Positions 56,364 to 64,000 of a stretch of DNA of 64,000 nt are shown here, one piece after another. Source of the stretch: Bacillaceae bacterium IKA-2. Lineage in GTDB: Bacteria > Bacillota > Bacilli > Bacillales > Anaerobacillaceae. The notes under the pieces were generated by a model, which had not been told where the DNA came from, searched no databases, and was given only the letters and a program-made list of their open reading frames with translations. The stretch's first letter is position 1. The number at the start of each line of letters is the position of its first letter. The translations under genes were made by a program, and so were the position numbers. The DNA lies in NCBI GenBank assembly GCA_031761875.1, contig CP134492.1, forward strand, positions 1,364,001 through 1,428,000, given 5' to 3'.

Positions 56364-57305
56364 TTAGCTTGCAGGCCGTTTTTGCTTCTCTGGTTCAAGT
56401 TGCTGCGTTCGATTTAACAACTTCGACTTAGAAAAGGTGTAGATGGCCAGTCCAGCCCAAATAAATGAGAAAGCGAAGAGATGACTCTTGCTGAATGTTT
56501 CACCATACAGGAATACGCCAATAACTAACATAATAGTCGGAGCAAGATACTGTAAAAAACCGATCATTGATAGCGGAATTCGTCTAGCGCCAATCGCGAA
56601 TAACAGTAGTGGTATCGCAGTAGCAGCACCAGCACCGATTAATAATCCAAGTGTAGCTTCGGATTGAAAGTAAAAAGCATCACGAATACTTGTATGAATA
56701 ATAGTTAAGTAGAGTAAAGCAAATGGTGTCACCATTAATGTTTCAACAGCAAGACCTGTTAAAGCACTTACTTTGCTCATCTTTTTAATTGCTCCGTAAA
56801 AAGCAAAACTAAAAGCTAAAATTAATGAAATTAATGGAATCCCGCCTGTATAGATCACTAAAATCAAGACACCAATCGCCGCTAAACTAAAGGAAATTAT
56901 TTGATACCTTGTTAGTTTTTCCTTAAATATAAACAGACCAATAACGACGCTGATAAGCGGATTTATGTAATATCCTAGACTTGTTTCAACTAACATTTCA
57001 TTGGTAACTGCCCAAATAAACGTAAACCAGTTCAAACTAATAAAAAGAGCTGCTAAAAACATTAATAATAGCTGTTTCTTTGTTGAAAAAATCACTTTTA
57101 CTTCTTTAATAAAACTACGAAACTGACCTGATAGTAGTAAGATTACAATCATTAATACAAGCGACCAAATAACCCGGTGAGCAAGAACTTCACCTGCTGA
57201 AACATGATTTAGTAATTTCCAGTAAAGGGGTAAAAATCCCCATATTATATAGGCGCCTAGCGCTGCTAAAATTCCAAGACTTTGGTTGTCTATTTTCTTC
57301 TCCAT
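56364..57305 (-). CDS. rarD: EamA-family transporter RarD
   Basis: This 313-residue membrane protein has ten predicted helices in two EamA repeats. It begins GILAALGAYIIWGFLPLYWKLLNHVSAGEVLAHRVIWS, which is characteristic of RarD (chloramphenicol-sensitive/DMT superfamily). LGYYINPLISVVIGLFIFKE and the closing PLSMIGFLQYLAPTIMLVIGVFLYGE fit. The substrate is unknown. ATG 57305 (minus). Confidence 0.9.
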   Translation of the reverse strand: MEKKIDNQSLGILAALGAYIIWGFLPLYWKLLNHVSAGEVLAHRVIWSLVLMIVILLLSGQFRSFIKEVKVIFSTKKQLLLMFLAALFISLNWFTFIWAVTNEMLVETSLGYYINPLISVVIGLFIFKEKLTRYQIISFSLAAIGVLILVIYTGGIPLISLILAFSFAFYGAIKKMSKVSALTGLAVETLMVTPFALLYLTIIHTSIRDAFYFQSEATLGLLIGAGAATAIPLLLFAIGARRIPLSMIGFLQYLAPTIMLVIGVFLYGETFSKSHLFAFSFIWAGLAIYTFSKSKLLNRTQQLEPEKQKRPAS

Positions 57306-57607
57306 AGTAAGCCCTCACTTCAAGTTTTCCTCCTCCACATTTTAACGAGTTAAAGTCATTTAGTAAATGAGAAATTTCGGAAACCGAAAAATAAATTTTT
57401 ATTACGAGGATTGGTTTTATTTTTGCTTTTGTGATGCTACCGTTGTTCATTTCTGTAATGATCTAGCTGTTTGGCAATCAAAACTGGTGGCCGTAGTAAA
57501 AGTGAAATGAATACCGGTAATGTTTAAGATTATCGTTGAGAGGGAAAAGTTCAATTAGTAACATCTAAATAAAGATATTTCAATTTGGAGTATCGGTTCA
57601 ATAAGAA
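57306..57607. other. gene-free stretch between rarD and the next gene
   Basis: This divergent intergenic region is AT-rich. A small TTTCGG-AAA-CCGAAA hairpin lies near 57371-57386. I see nothing else that can be assigned. Confidence 0.4.
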
Positions 57608-57880
57608 ATGGAGGACGAGCGTATCCCTAAAGAAAACGAACAAATTGACGAAATGATTAATGAAGGATTAGGCGCGGGTAAAATTGAAGACGAAAAAGAT
57701 AAAAAGCTGATAGAAAACCCGTTATCAAAAAAGAGTTCAGATGCAACAAAAGATAAAAGTGAAAACTCGATGACCGAGAATTTAGAAGATTTAAAGAAGC
57801 TGGGAAAAGAAATGGAAAATATGAAAACGAATAAAGAAATTAAAAAAGACGGTTTAACCTCTGACCCGATCCAAGAGTAA
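57608..57880 (+). CDS. small acidic/Lys-rich hypothetical protein
   Basis: This 90-residue, highly charged protein (MEDERIPKENEQIDEMINEG, later SKKSSDATKDKSENS) has no Cys, Trp or hydrophobic segment, so it is probably unstructured. ATG 57608 has only a weak TTTGGAGT site 20 nt upstream. A strong terminator directly downstream supports it being a gene. I do not recognise a family. Confidence 0.55.
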   Translation: MEDERIPKENEQIDEMINEGLGAGKIEDEKDKKLIENPLSKKSSDATKDKSENSMTENLEDLKKLGKEMENMKTNKEIKKDGLTSDPIQE

Positions 57881-57904
57881 CATCCGTTAACACGGAGCCA
57901 CTTA

Positions 57905-57954
57905 AAAAAGACGACTTTATATCCATTAAACGGGTATAAAGTCGTCTTTTTTTG
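57905..57954 (+). terminator. terminator after the hypothetical gene
   Basis: A near-perfect stem (AAAAAAGACGACTTTATA with TATAAAGTCGTCTTTTTT) has a CC/GGG top and is followed by T. Confidence 0.92.
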
Positions 57955-58210
57955 TGGAAAAAATAGAGTTTGACAAGACAAATATTTTTTTGATTAAAAA
58001 TAAATATTTAGGAATTTTTATTCAAAATTACAGTTTCTTAATTCACGGTTAATGGATCATTATTCTTGTGATCTAAGCATAAAACTCATATACATTAAAG
58101 TGGAAACCAGATAAATAAAACGAAATTGTAATAATTCGTAATGTTTTAATAGTCTAATCTATGAATAAATAAAAATAGTAAAAATAACCATTGTAATTTT
58201 TTTAAAAAAA

Positions 58211-58247
58211 TAATGTACTATATTAAAAAAGTAATGTACTATATTAA
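58211..58247 (+). repeat. tandem direct repeat upstream of the peptide transporter operon
   Basis: TAATGTACTATATTAA occurs at 58211-58226 and 58232-58247, a 21-bp period (two helical turns). It lies about 105 bp before the first ATPase gene in an otherwise featureless AT-rich 380-bp gap, so it may be a regulator site. Confidence 0.6.
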
Positions 58248-58351
58248 TTAAGAATTCAAAATATTCGATATTAGCAAATTATTAAAACAATATATTTAAG
58301 CGAAATTAACTATATGAAACTATAATTGTACCGATGGAAAGGAGTTTTACT

Positions 58352-59347
58352 TTGGATGATGTTGTTTTAGAACTTGATCATTTACATACGCACTTTTTTA
58401 CAGACTCTGGAGAAATTCCGGCTGTTGATGGAGTCAGTTTAAAAATACATAAGGGTGAAGTGGTTGGAATTGTAGGGGAATCTGGGTGTGGAAAAAGTGT
58501 AACATCACTTTCAATTATGAGGCTCGTTCCAGAACCACCTGGAAAAATTGTTTCTGGTAATATTTTGTTTAAAGGTGAAGACATTGTTAAAGCAACAAAT
58601 CGTCGAATGAGGAAGATCCGCGGAAATGAAATTGCGATGATTTTTCAAGAACCTATGACGTCTTTAAATCCATTGTTTACGATTGGAGACCAATTAATCG
58701 AAGCAATTAGAAATCATAATAAGCTATCAAAAAAAGCGGCTAGGCTTAAAGCGATCAATATGCTTAACAAAGTCGGTATTCCAAGAGCAGACCAAATCGT
58801 CGATGAATACCCTCATCAACTTTCAGGAGGGATGAGACAGCGTGTTATGATCGCCATGGCTATGTCCTGTGACCCTGAGCTACTAATTGCTGATGAACCG
58901 ACAACAGCCCTTGATGTAACTATTCAAGCACAAATCTTAGACTTGATGAAAAAATTAAATAAGGAACTAGGCTCTGCAATTTTATTGATTACTCACGATC
59001 TTGGTGTCGTTTCAGAAATTTGTCAGCGGGTAATCGTTATGTATTCTGGCAAAGTTGTCGAAGAAAGTGATGTTCGCACAATTTTAAAAGAGCCTAAGCA
59101 TCCTTATACACAAGGATTGATCCGTTCTTTACCAAAAATACATACAAAAGAAGAACGATTGTATTCAATCCCTGGCCAAGTCCCAAAACCAGGTTCAATA
59201 AAGGTAGGTTGTCGCTTTGCTCCAAGATGCGAACAGGTAATGGAGAAGTGTTATGAAGTAACTCCAGAATTAGTTACAGTAAGTGAAGGTCATACTTGTC
59301 GCTGCTTCCTTTATTCAGAAGAAAGTGAGGGATCAAAGGATGAGTAA
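58352..59347 (+). CDS. oligopeptide/dipeptide ABC transporter ATPase (OppD/DppD type)
   Basis: This is the first ATPase of the peptide importer, 331 residues: Walker [13 protein letters not shown]-loop [12 protein letters not shown], signature LSGGMRQRV, Walker [13 protein letters not shown] and H-loop THD. The C-terminal oligopeptide-binding extension has a Cys pattern ([14 protein letters not shown]) that may bind an Fe-S cluster, as in DppD. I chose TTG 58352, seven nt after AAAGGAG; ATG 58334 lies upstream of that site. Its end overlaps the second ATPase gene by 8 bp. Confidence 0.92.
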   Translation: MDDVVLELDHLHTHFFTDSGEIPAVDGVSLKIHKGEVVGIVGESGCGKSVTSLSIMRLVPEPPGKIVSGNILFKGEDIVKATNRRMRKIRGNEIAMIFQEPMTSLNPLFTIGDQLIEAIRNHNKLSKKAARLKAINMLNKVGIPRADQIVDEYPHQLSGGMRQRVMIAMAMSCDPELLIADEPTTALDVTIQAQILDLMKKLNKELGSAILLITHDLGVVSEICQRVIVMYSGKVVEESDVRTILKEPKHPYTQGLIRSLPKIHTKEERLYSIPGQVPKPGSIKVGCRFAPRCEQVMEKCYEVTPELVTVSEGHTCRCFLYSEESEGSKDE

Positions 59348-60308
59348 AGTTTTGCTTGAGGTAAATAATTTAAAAAAGTACTTTGATATCAAAGGTGGAG
59401 TTTTTGGGAAGAAGGTAGGCGAGGTAAAGGCAGTTGATGACGTTTCTTTCTTGGTTTATCAAGGTGAGGTGTTGGGGATTGTCGGGGAAAGTGGTTGTGG
59501 GAAATCAACTACTGGAAAAGCGATTTTACGGCTAATTGAACCAACAGATGGATCCATTAAATTTAATGGCACAGATATTACAACGCTATCTGAGGAGGAG
59601 ATGAGAAAACTCCGTCGTGATATGCAAATGATTTTCCAAGATCCATACGCTTCACTTAATCCAAGACACAATGTTGAAAAAATCTTAACCGAGCCGCTAT
59701 TAATTCATGGTATTGGAACAAAAAAAGAGCGGAAGCAAAGGGTAAAAGAATTATTAGAAGTTGTCGGACTGGATTCCTATCATGCCCCACGTTATCCCCA
59801 TCAATTTAGTGGGGGGCAACGACAAAGAATTGGTATAGCAAGAGCTCTTGCCGTTAACCCAAAATTAATTATTTGTGATGAACCTGTTTCTGCTTTAGAT
59901 GTTTCCGTCCAAGCTCAAATTTTAAACTTAATGGAAGATTTAAAGAAAGAGTTTGGGTTAACATATATTTTTATTGCTCATGATTTAAGCGTGGTTAAAC
60001 ATATTAGTGATCGTGTCGGCGTAATGTATTTAGGGAGGATGGTAGAGTTAGCTGACAAGGACGATTTCTATGCTAACCCACATCATCCGTATTCGAAAGC
60101 GTTACTTTCAGCGGTACCGGTTCCTGATCCAGATATAAAAAATGAACGAATGATCATTGAAGGTGATGTACCAAGTCCTTCAAACCCTCCAACAGGCTGT
60201 GCGTTTCATACAAGATGTCCTGAATGCATGGATATTTGTAAAGCGGAGCGACCAGTTTTTAAAGAGATATCTGATAGACACTTTGTGGCTTGTCACCTTT
60301 ATGAATAA
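59340..60308 (+). CDS. oligopeptide/dipeptide ABC transporter ATPase (OppF/DppF type)
   Basis: This second ATPase, 322 residues, has Walker [42 protein letters not shown] and Walker [15 protein letters not shown], plus the C-terminal Cys-rich extension ([14 protein letters not shown]). ATG 59340 lies within the end of the preceding gene, so the two are coupled. The two subunits form the asymmetric motor of Opp/Dpp importers. Confidence 0.93.
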   Translation: MSKVLLEVNNLKKYFDIKGGVFGKKVGEVKAVDDVSFLVYQGEVLGIVGESGCGKSTTGKAILRLIEPTDGSIKFNGTDITTLSEEEMRKLRRDMQMIFQDPYASLNPRHNVEKILTEPLLIHGIGTKKERKQRVKELLEVVGLDSYHAPRYPHQFSGGQRQRIGIARALAVNPKLIICDEPVSALDVSVQAQILNLMEDLKKEFGLTYIFIAHDLSVVKHISDRVGVMYLGRMVELADKDDFYANPHHPYSKALLSAVPVPDPDIKNERMIIEGDVPSPSNPPTGCAFHTRCPECMDICKAERPVFKEISDRHFVACHLYE

Positions 60309-60360
60309 ATCAAAAGAGCAAGCCACAGATAAAATAAAAAAATTATAAGGGGGAAATTTA

Positions 60361-62040
60361 ATGTTCAAGAAAAACTATTTTCTGTTGGCACTTTTACTAC
60401 TAGTGACGATTTTTATCATTAGTGCTTGTAGTAGTGACGACGCAAATGCTCCTGTTAATGACTCTAATGCAGAGAATAATGGGAACAATGATGTAGCAGA
60501 GGAACCAGCAGCAGAACCAGCAGAAGAGCAAGTATTAATTTTTGCAAGAGGTGGAGACTCAGTTAGTTTAGACTATGCTAGTGTTACTGATGGTGAATCT
60601 TCACGTGTAACAAAACAAATTTATGAAACTTTAGTTGAATTTGATCAAGACTCATTTGAGTATGGTGAAGGTTTAGCAACAGATTGGAGTTGGGACGATG
60701 ACGGTTTACGTTTCGTATTTCAACTTCGTGAAGGCGTCGAGTTTCATGATGGAACAGACTTTAATGCAGAGGCTGTAAAAGTTAACTTTGAGCGTTGGGC
60801 CGATGCAGAGCACCCTTTTGCGTTTACAGATGATAACTACGTTTATAGTGTATATGGAACACAGTTTGGTGGTTTTAAAGGTGATGACTCTCACGTAATC
60901 GATGAGATTAATATTTTAGGTGATTTTGAAATTGAGTTTATTTTAAATAGACCATTAGGATCATTTATGCAAAATATGGGAATGAGTTATTTTGCGATTA
61001 CGTCTCCTGCTGCTTTTGAGGAGCATGGTAGTAAAATTAATGAAAACCCTGTTGGAACAGGACCTTTTAAATTTGTAAGTTGGGCAAAAGATGATTCGAT
61101 CATTCTTGATAAAAATGAAAATTATTGGCAAGAAGGCTTACCAAAGCTTGATCGCGTTATCTTTCAAGTTATTCCAGACAACTCAGCTCGTTTAACTGCT
61201 TTACGCAGTGGAGAAATTGATATTATGGATGGTTTAAGCCCAGATGATATAGCAACGGTAGAATCAGATGCCGCGTATCAGTTATTTGAGCGATCAACAA
61301 ATAATGTTGGTTACTTAGGGTTCCACACGGAAAAAGAACCATTTGATAATGTTCTTGTTAGAAGAGCAATTAATCATGCGGTTAATAAAGAAGCGTTAAT
61401 TGGTGCGTTGTATGGCGGATTGGCTCAATCAGCTAAAAATGCTGTCCCGCCAGGGTATTTAGGTTACAACGATGATATTGAAGAGTATGAGTTTAATCCT
61501 GAAAAGGCTAAAGAACTATTAACAGAAGCTGGATTTCCTGATGGCTTTGAATTCGAACTTTGGACAATGCCGGTAGCTAGACCATACATGCCAAATCCAG
61601 AGCGTGCTGCTGAAGCTTTACAAGCTGATTTAGCAGATGTCGGTCTTACAGCAAAAATTGTTACAATGGAATGGGCAACTTACCTTGAGAAAACAACTTT
61701 AGGTGAGCAAGATGTGTTTATGCTAGGTTGGTCTGGAGTAAACGGTGATCCTGATTACTTCTTAGCTAACTTATTAAGTGCAGATGCAATTCCAGGTGGT
61801 AACCGTACGTTCTATCGTAATGCAGATGTTACTAGAATCCTAGATGAAGCAAAAACAATCGTCGATCCTGCAATTAGAGATGAGCTTTACAAAGAAGCGC
61901 AAAGGTTAATTCACGAAGATGCGCCAATGGTTCCACTAGTTCACTCTGTACCAATTTTAGCTGGTGGTGCGAATGTTAAAGGTTACGTGGCACACCCATC
62001 TACAAGTGAAGTGTTATCTTTTGTAGAATTAACAAACTAA
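60361..62040 (+). CDS. peptide ABC transporter substrate-binding lipoprotein (family 5)
   Basis: This 559-residue extracellular lipoprotein has a lipobox IISAC at residues ~18-22 followed by an acidic Asn/Ala/Glu-rich linker. An SBP family 5 domain follows, with the diagnostic TDWSWDDDGLRFVFQLREGVEFHDG region. The later NPVGTGPFKFVSW and DNVLVRRAINHAVNKEAL segments fit DppA/OppA. ATG 60361 follows AAGGGGGAAATTTA. A long terminator separates it from the permease genes, which may allow excess binding protein. Confidence 0.93.
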   Translation: MFKKNYFLLALLLLVTIFIISACSSDDANAPVNDSNAENNGNNDVAEEPAAEPAEEQVLIFARGGDSVSLDYASVTDGESSRVTKQIYETLVEFDQDSFEYGEGLATDWSWDDDGLRFVFQLREGVEFHDGTDFNAEAVKVNFERWADAEHPFAFTDDNYVYSVYGTQFGGFKGDDSHVIDEINILGDFEIEFILNRPLGSFMQNMGMSYFAITSPAAFEEHGSKINENPVGTGPFKFVSWAKDDSIILDKNENYWQEGLPKLDRVIFQVIPDNSARLTALRSGEIDIMDGLSPDDIATVESDAAYQLFERSTNNVGYLGFHTEKEPFDNVLVRRAINHAVNKEALIGALYGGLAQSAKNAVPPGYLGYNDDIEEYEFNPEKAKELLTEAGFPDGFEFELWTMPVARPYMPNPERAAEALQADLADVGLTAKIVTMEWATYLEKTTLGEQDVFMLGWSGVNGDPDYFLANLLSADAIPGGNRTFYRNADVTRILDEAKTIVDPAIRDELYKEAQRLIHEDAPMVPLVHSVPILAGGANVKGYVAHPSTSEVLSFVELTN

Positions 62041-62136
62041 GTGTTGCTAATAAAAAAATTATAAGTAACACCTTAAGGAATGTGGGTACAATACCGGAAT
62101 TAATCTAGTGTTGATCCATGCTTTGTAATCAAAGCG

Positions 62137-62212
62137 AGTGACTCAATTGGCTAGCGACTGCTCCTTGTTACAAAAAAGTTGAGTAGTCCTGCTAATCTGA
62201 GTCACTTTTTTT
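62137..62212 (+). terminator. long terminator between binding protein and permease genes
   Basis: AGTGACTCA (62137-62145) pairs with TGAGTCACT (62198-62206), with further inner pairing (GGCTAGC/GCT and GACT/AGTC), followed by seven T. It sits inside the transporter operon. Confidence 0.88.
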
Positions 62213-62281
62213 ATAAAAGGATCGAAAAAATTAAATTTTGTTAATGATGATCGTATTAGTAACACTAATAAAGACCCTACA

Positions 62282-62298
62282 TGAATGAATTTCATTCA
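62282..62298. promoter_or_regulatory. perfect 17-bp palindrome upstream of the permease genes
   Basis: TGAATGAA-T-TTCATTCA (8-1-8) lies 31 bp before the permease start. The layout resembles operators of TetR- or Fur-type repressors; it is close to the B. subtilis FadR box in its half-sites but not in spacing. Related sites occur at 46818 and 42595. Confidence 0.5.
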
Positions 62299-62329
62299 CA
62301 TATAGTTTTTCTAGAATAGAGGTGAATCG

Positions 62330-63331
62330 ATGTTTTCATATATTATTAGAAGACTTTACATGCTTATTCCTGTTTTACTAGGCATGTCTATAGTTACTTT
62401 TTCTATCATTCATTTAATCCCCGGAAACCCAGCACAAACGATTTTAGGAGAACAAGCATCAGCTCAAGCGATCGAAGAATTAGAAGAGCGGTTAGGTTTA
62501 AATAAACCTTATATCGTTCAATACGGAGTTTATATGAAGGACCTTGTGCAAGGCGATTTAGGAACCTCCTTACGTACAAAGCAAGAAATCTCTAAAGAAA
62601 TGTGGCCTTATTTAGCAGCAACTATGGAACTGACTTTTTTTGCGATGCTTTTTGCAATGGTTATTGGAGTAAATGCGGGAATTATTAGTGCTTGGAAGCA
62701 AAATTCAGCTTTTGACTATATTAGTATGCTAATTGCCTTAATAGGAGTATCGATGCCAATTTTTTGGCTAGCTTTAATGCAGCAATGGATATTTGCTCAA
62801 GAGTTAGCTTGGTTACCAGCCTTTGGAAGAAATAACCCTCGGTCACCTATTGAAACAATAACAAACTTTTATATAATAGATACAATTATTAATGGTAGAT
62901 TCGATCAATTATGGGTTGCCATTAAACATTTGATTTTACCAGCAATTGCCTTAGGGACGATTCCAATGGCGATCATTGCTAGGATGACGAGATCAAGTAT
63001 GTTAGAAGTTTTACGAAGTGATTATATCCGAACAGTTAATGCCAAGGGTTCCAAAACTGTCGTCGTTGTGTACAAGCACGCATTAAAAAATGCCTTAATT
63101 CCGGTTCTTACAGTAGTAGGCTTACAAACGGGGACTCTTTTAGGTGGAGCAATTTTGACAGAAACGATTTTCAGTTGGCCTGGAATCGGTAGATACATTT
63201 TTGAGGCGATCGGAAATCGTGATTATCCCGTAATTCAATCGGGAATACTTGTTGTCGCGACAATGTTTGTGATGATTAATTTATTTGTTGACGTTATGTA
63301 TACTTATATTGATCCAAGGATCAAATTTTGA
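62330..63331 (+). CDS. peptide ABC transporter permease (OppB/DppB type)
   Basis: This 333-residue permease begins FSYIIRRLYMLIPVLLGMSIVTFSIIHLIPGNPA, the standard DppB N-terminus. It has about six helices and the ATPase-coupling EAA region (RTVNAKGSKTVVVVYKHALKNALIP). ATG 62330 follows GAGGTGAATCG. It is directly followed by the second permease gene. Confidence 0.93.
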   Translation: MFSYIIRRLYMLIPVLLGMSIVTFSIIHLIPGNPAQTILGEQASAQAIEELEERLGLNKPYIVQYGVYMKDLVQGDLGTSLRTKQEISKEMWPYLAATMELTFFAMLFAMVIGVNAGIISAWKQNSAFDYISMLIALIGVSMPIFWLALMQQWIFAQELAWLPAFGRNNPRSPIETITNFYIIDTIINGRFDQLWVAIKHLILPAIALGTIPMAIIARMTRSSMLEVLRSDYIRTVNAKGSKTVVVVYKHALKNALIPVLTVVGLQTGTLLGGAILTETIFSWPGIGRYIFEAIGNRDYPVIQSGILVVATMFVMINLFVDVMYTYIDPRIKF

Positions 63332-63344
63332 TGGAGGTGAGAGA

Positions 63345-64000
63345 ATGGAAACAATTCGAGCAGAACAAGTAAATGTTCCTAATCAAGACTCTCCAAAACA
63401 AGATCCTCCTAGAGCGGAGTTTGAAGCAGTTTCTCCGTGGCGAGATTCATTTAGGCAATTAAAGAAAAATAAATTAGCTGTAGTGGGACTTTGTATCATT
63501 GCTTTCTTTATTATTGTGGCTGTTTTTGCACCGTTAATATCAGGCTATGCTTACGATGACACAGATTTACCAAATCGTCTGCAATCACCGTCGAGTGTAA
63601 ATTGGTTTGGAACAGATGATTTAGGGAGAGATATATTTAGTCGAATTGCTTACGGAGCAAGAATATCTTTAATGGTAGGATTTTTTGCCGTAACAGGAGC
63701 GTTATTTTTTGGAACAATATTAGGAGTTGTAGCAGGTTATTTTGGAAAATGGATCGATATGCTTATATCGAGAATTTTTGATATTATGCTAGCATTTCCT
63801 AGCATTTTACTTGCCATTGCAATTGTTGCAATTTTAGGGCCATCTTTACAAAATGCTCTGATCGCAATTGCAATCATTAATATCCCGATATTCGGTCGAC
63901 TAGTTCGGTCAAAAGTTATTAGTATCAGGGAAGAAGAGTATATCATGGCGGCAAAAGCACAAGGAATGAAGAATGGCAGAATTATCCTCCATCACGTCTT
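63345..64000 (+). CDS. peptide ABC transporter permease (OppC/DppC type), 3' end outside window
   Basis: ATG 63345 follows GGAGGTGAG. The 218 visible residues show the N-terminal OppC part (SPWRDSFRQLKKNKLAVVGL), the FGTDDLGRDIFSRIAYGARIS motif of OppC/DppC permeases and the EAA-loop region (EEEYIMAAKAQGMKN) near the window edge. The gene is open at the end of the window, with no frame break. It completes the two-permease pair of the importer. Confidence 0.92.
   Translation, partial: METIRAEQVNVPNQDSPKQDPPRAEFEAVSPWRDSFRQLKKNKLAVVGLCIIAFFIIVAVFAPLISGYAYDDTDLPNRLQSPSSVNWFGTDDLGRDIFSRIAYGARISLMVGFFAVTGALFFGTILGVVAGYFGKWIDMLISRIFDIMLAFPSILLAIAIVAILGPSLQNALIAIAIINIPIFGRLVRSKVISIREEEYIMAAKAQGMKNGRIILHHV

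Noticed and set aside
57598-57981. Minus-strand Ser/Phe-rich ORF of about 127 residues opposite the hypothetical 57608 gene
   Set aside because: Its composition is that of an antisense shadow of a Lys/Glu-rich frame, and it overlaps the terminator stem.

Overview
This 64 kb window looks like chromosome of a low-GC, spore-forming Bacillaceae member. The evidence is CotW- and CotX-like coat genes with sigma-K-type promoters, bacillithiol genes (yojF-bshB2), a GlcT/ptsG module with RAT antiterminator sites, the B. subtilis-type ABC-F proteins YfmM and YkpA, and strong AGGAGG ribosome binding sites. A Na+-dependent bicarbonate transporter (SbtA) fits an alkaliphilic or soda-lake lineage such as Anaerobacillus, but that placement is inference only.

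Layout. 1-770: 3' part of a nitroreductase-like gene. 1353-9469: complete type I-B CRISPR-Cas operon (cas6-cas8b1-cas7-cas5-cas3-cas4-cas1-cas2), with a perfect intrinsic terminator between cas5 and cas3. 9470-21069: leader and one long array of 29-nt repeats, which I count as 85 repeats (59 + 26). The array is split inside one spacer by a nested insertion: an IS21-family element (13495-19385, 5-bp target duplication CTACT) whose istA is itself split by a 3.5 kb recombinase-in-trio (RIT) element with near-perfect 51-bp inverted repeats. Removing both insertions in silico restores an intact istA frame and a normal 35-nt spacer. The distal block holds one 15-nt copy of the leader end in front of a repeat, the expected scar of one misplaced spacer integration.

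21127-37400: housekeeping and stress genes (ybgA-like, DinB-like, sbcD-sbcC, msrA-msrB, GNAT, yojF-bshB2, HAD phosphatase, M29 aminopeptidase, esterase, uvsE, patA). They are interspersed with a probable 6S-like ncRNA on the minus strand and a small membrane-protein ORF carrying two in-frame UGA codons. 37691-40378: a siroheme group (YezD-like, a nitrite/sulfite reductase remnant, SUMT-HemD fusion, SirB). 40582-42564: an inorganic-carbon group (degenerate carbonic-anhydrase-like protein, SbtA, DUF2294).

43039-57900: rRNA methyltransferase, small conserved proteins, spore coat genes, HtrA-like protease, glcT, two tandem RAT/terminator modules, ptsG, yfmM, ykpA, proC and rarD. 58352-64000: an oligopeptide/dipeptide ABC transporter operon (two ATPases, lipoprotein, two permeases, the last cut by the window end).

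The most notable features are the doubly nested mobile element in the array, the leader-slip scar, paired spacers that sample the same phage codons, the cas5/cas3 terminator, the doubled RAT switch, and the UGA-interrupted ORF.
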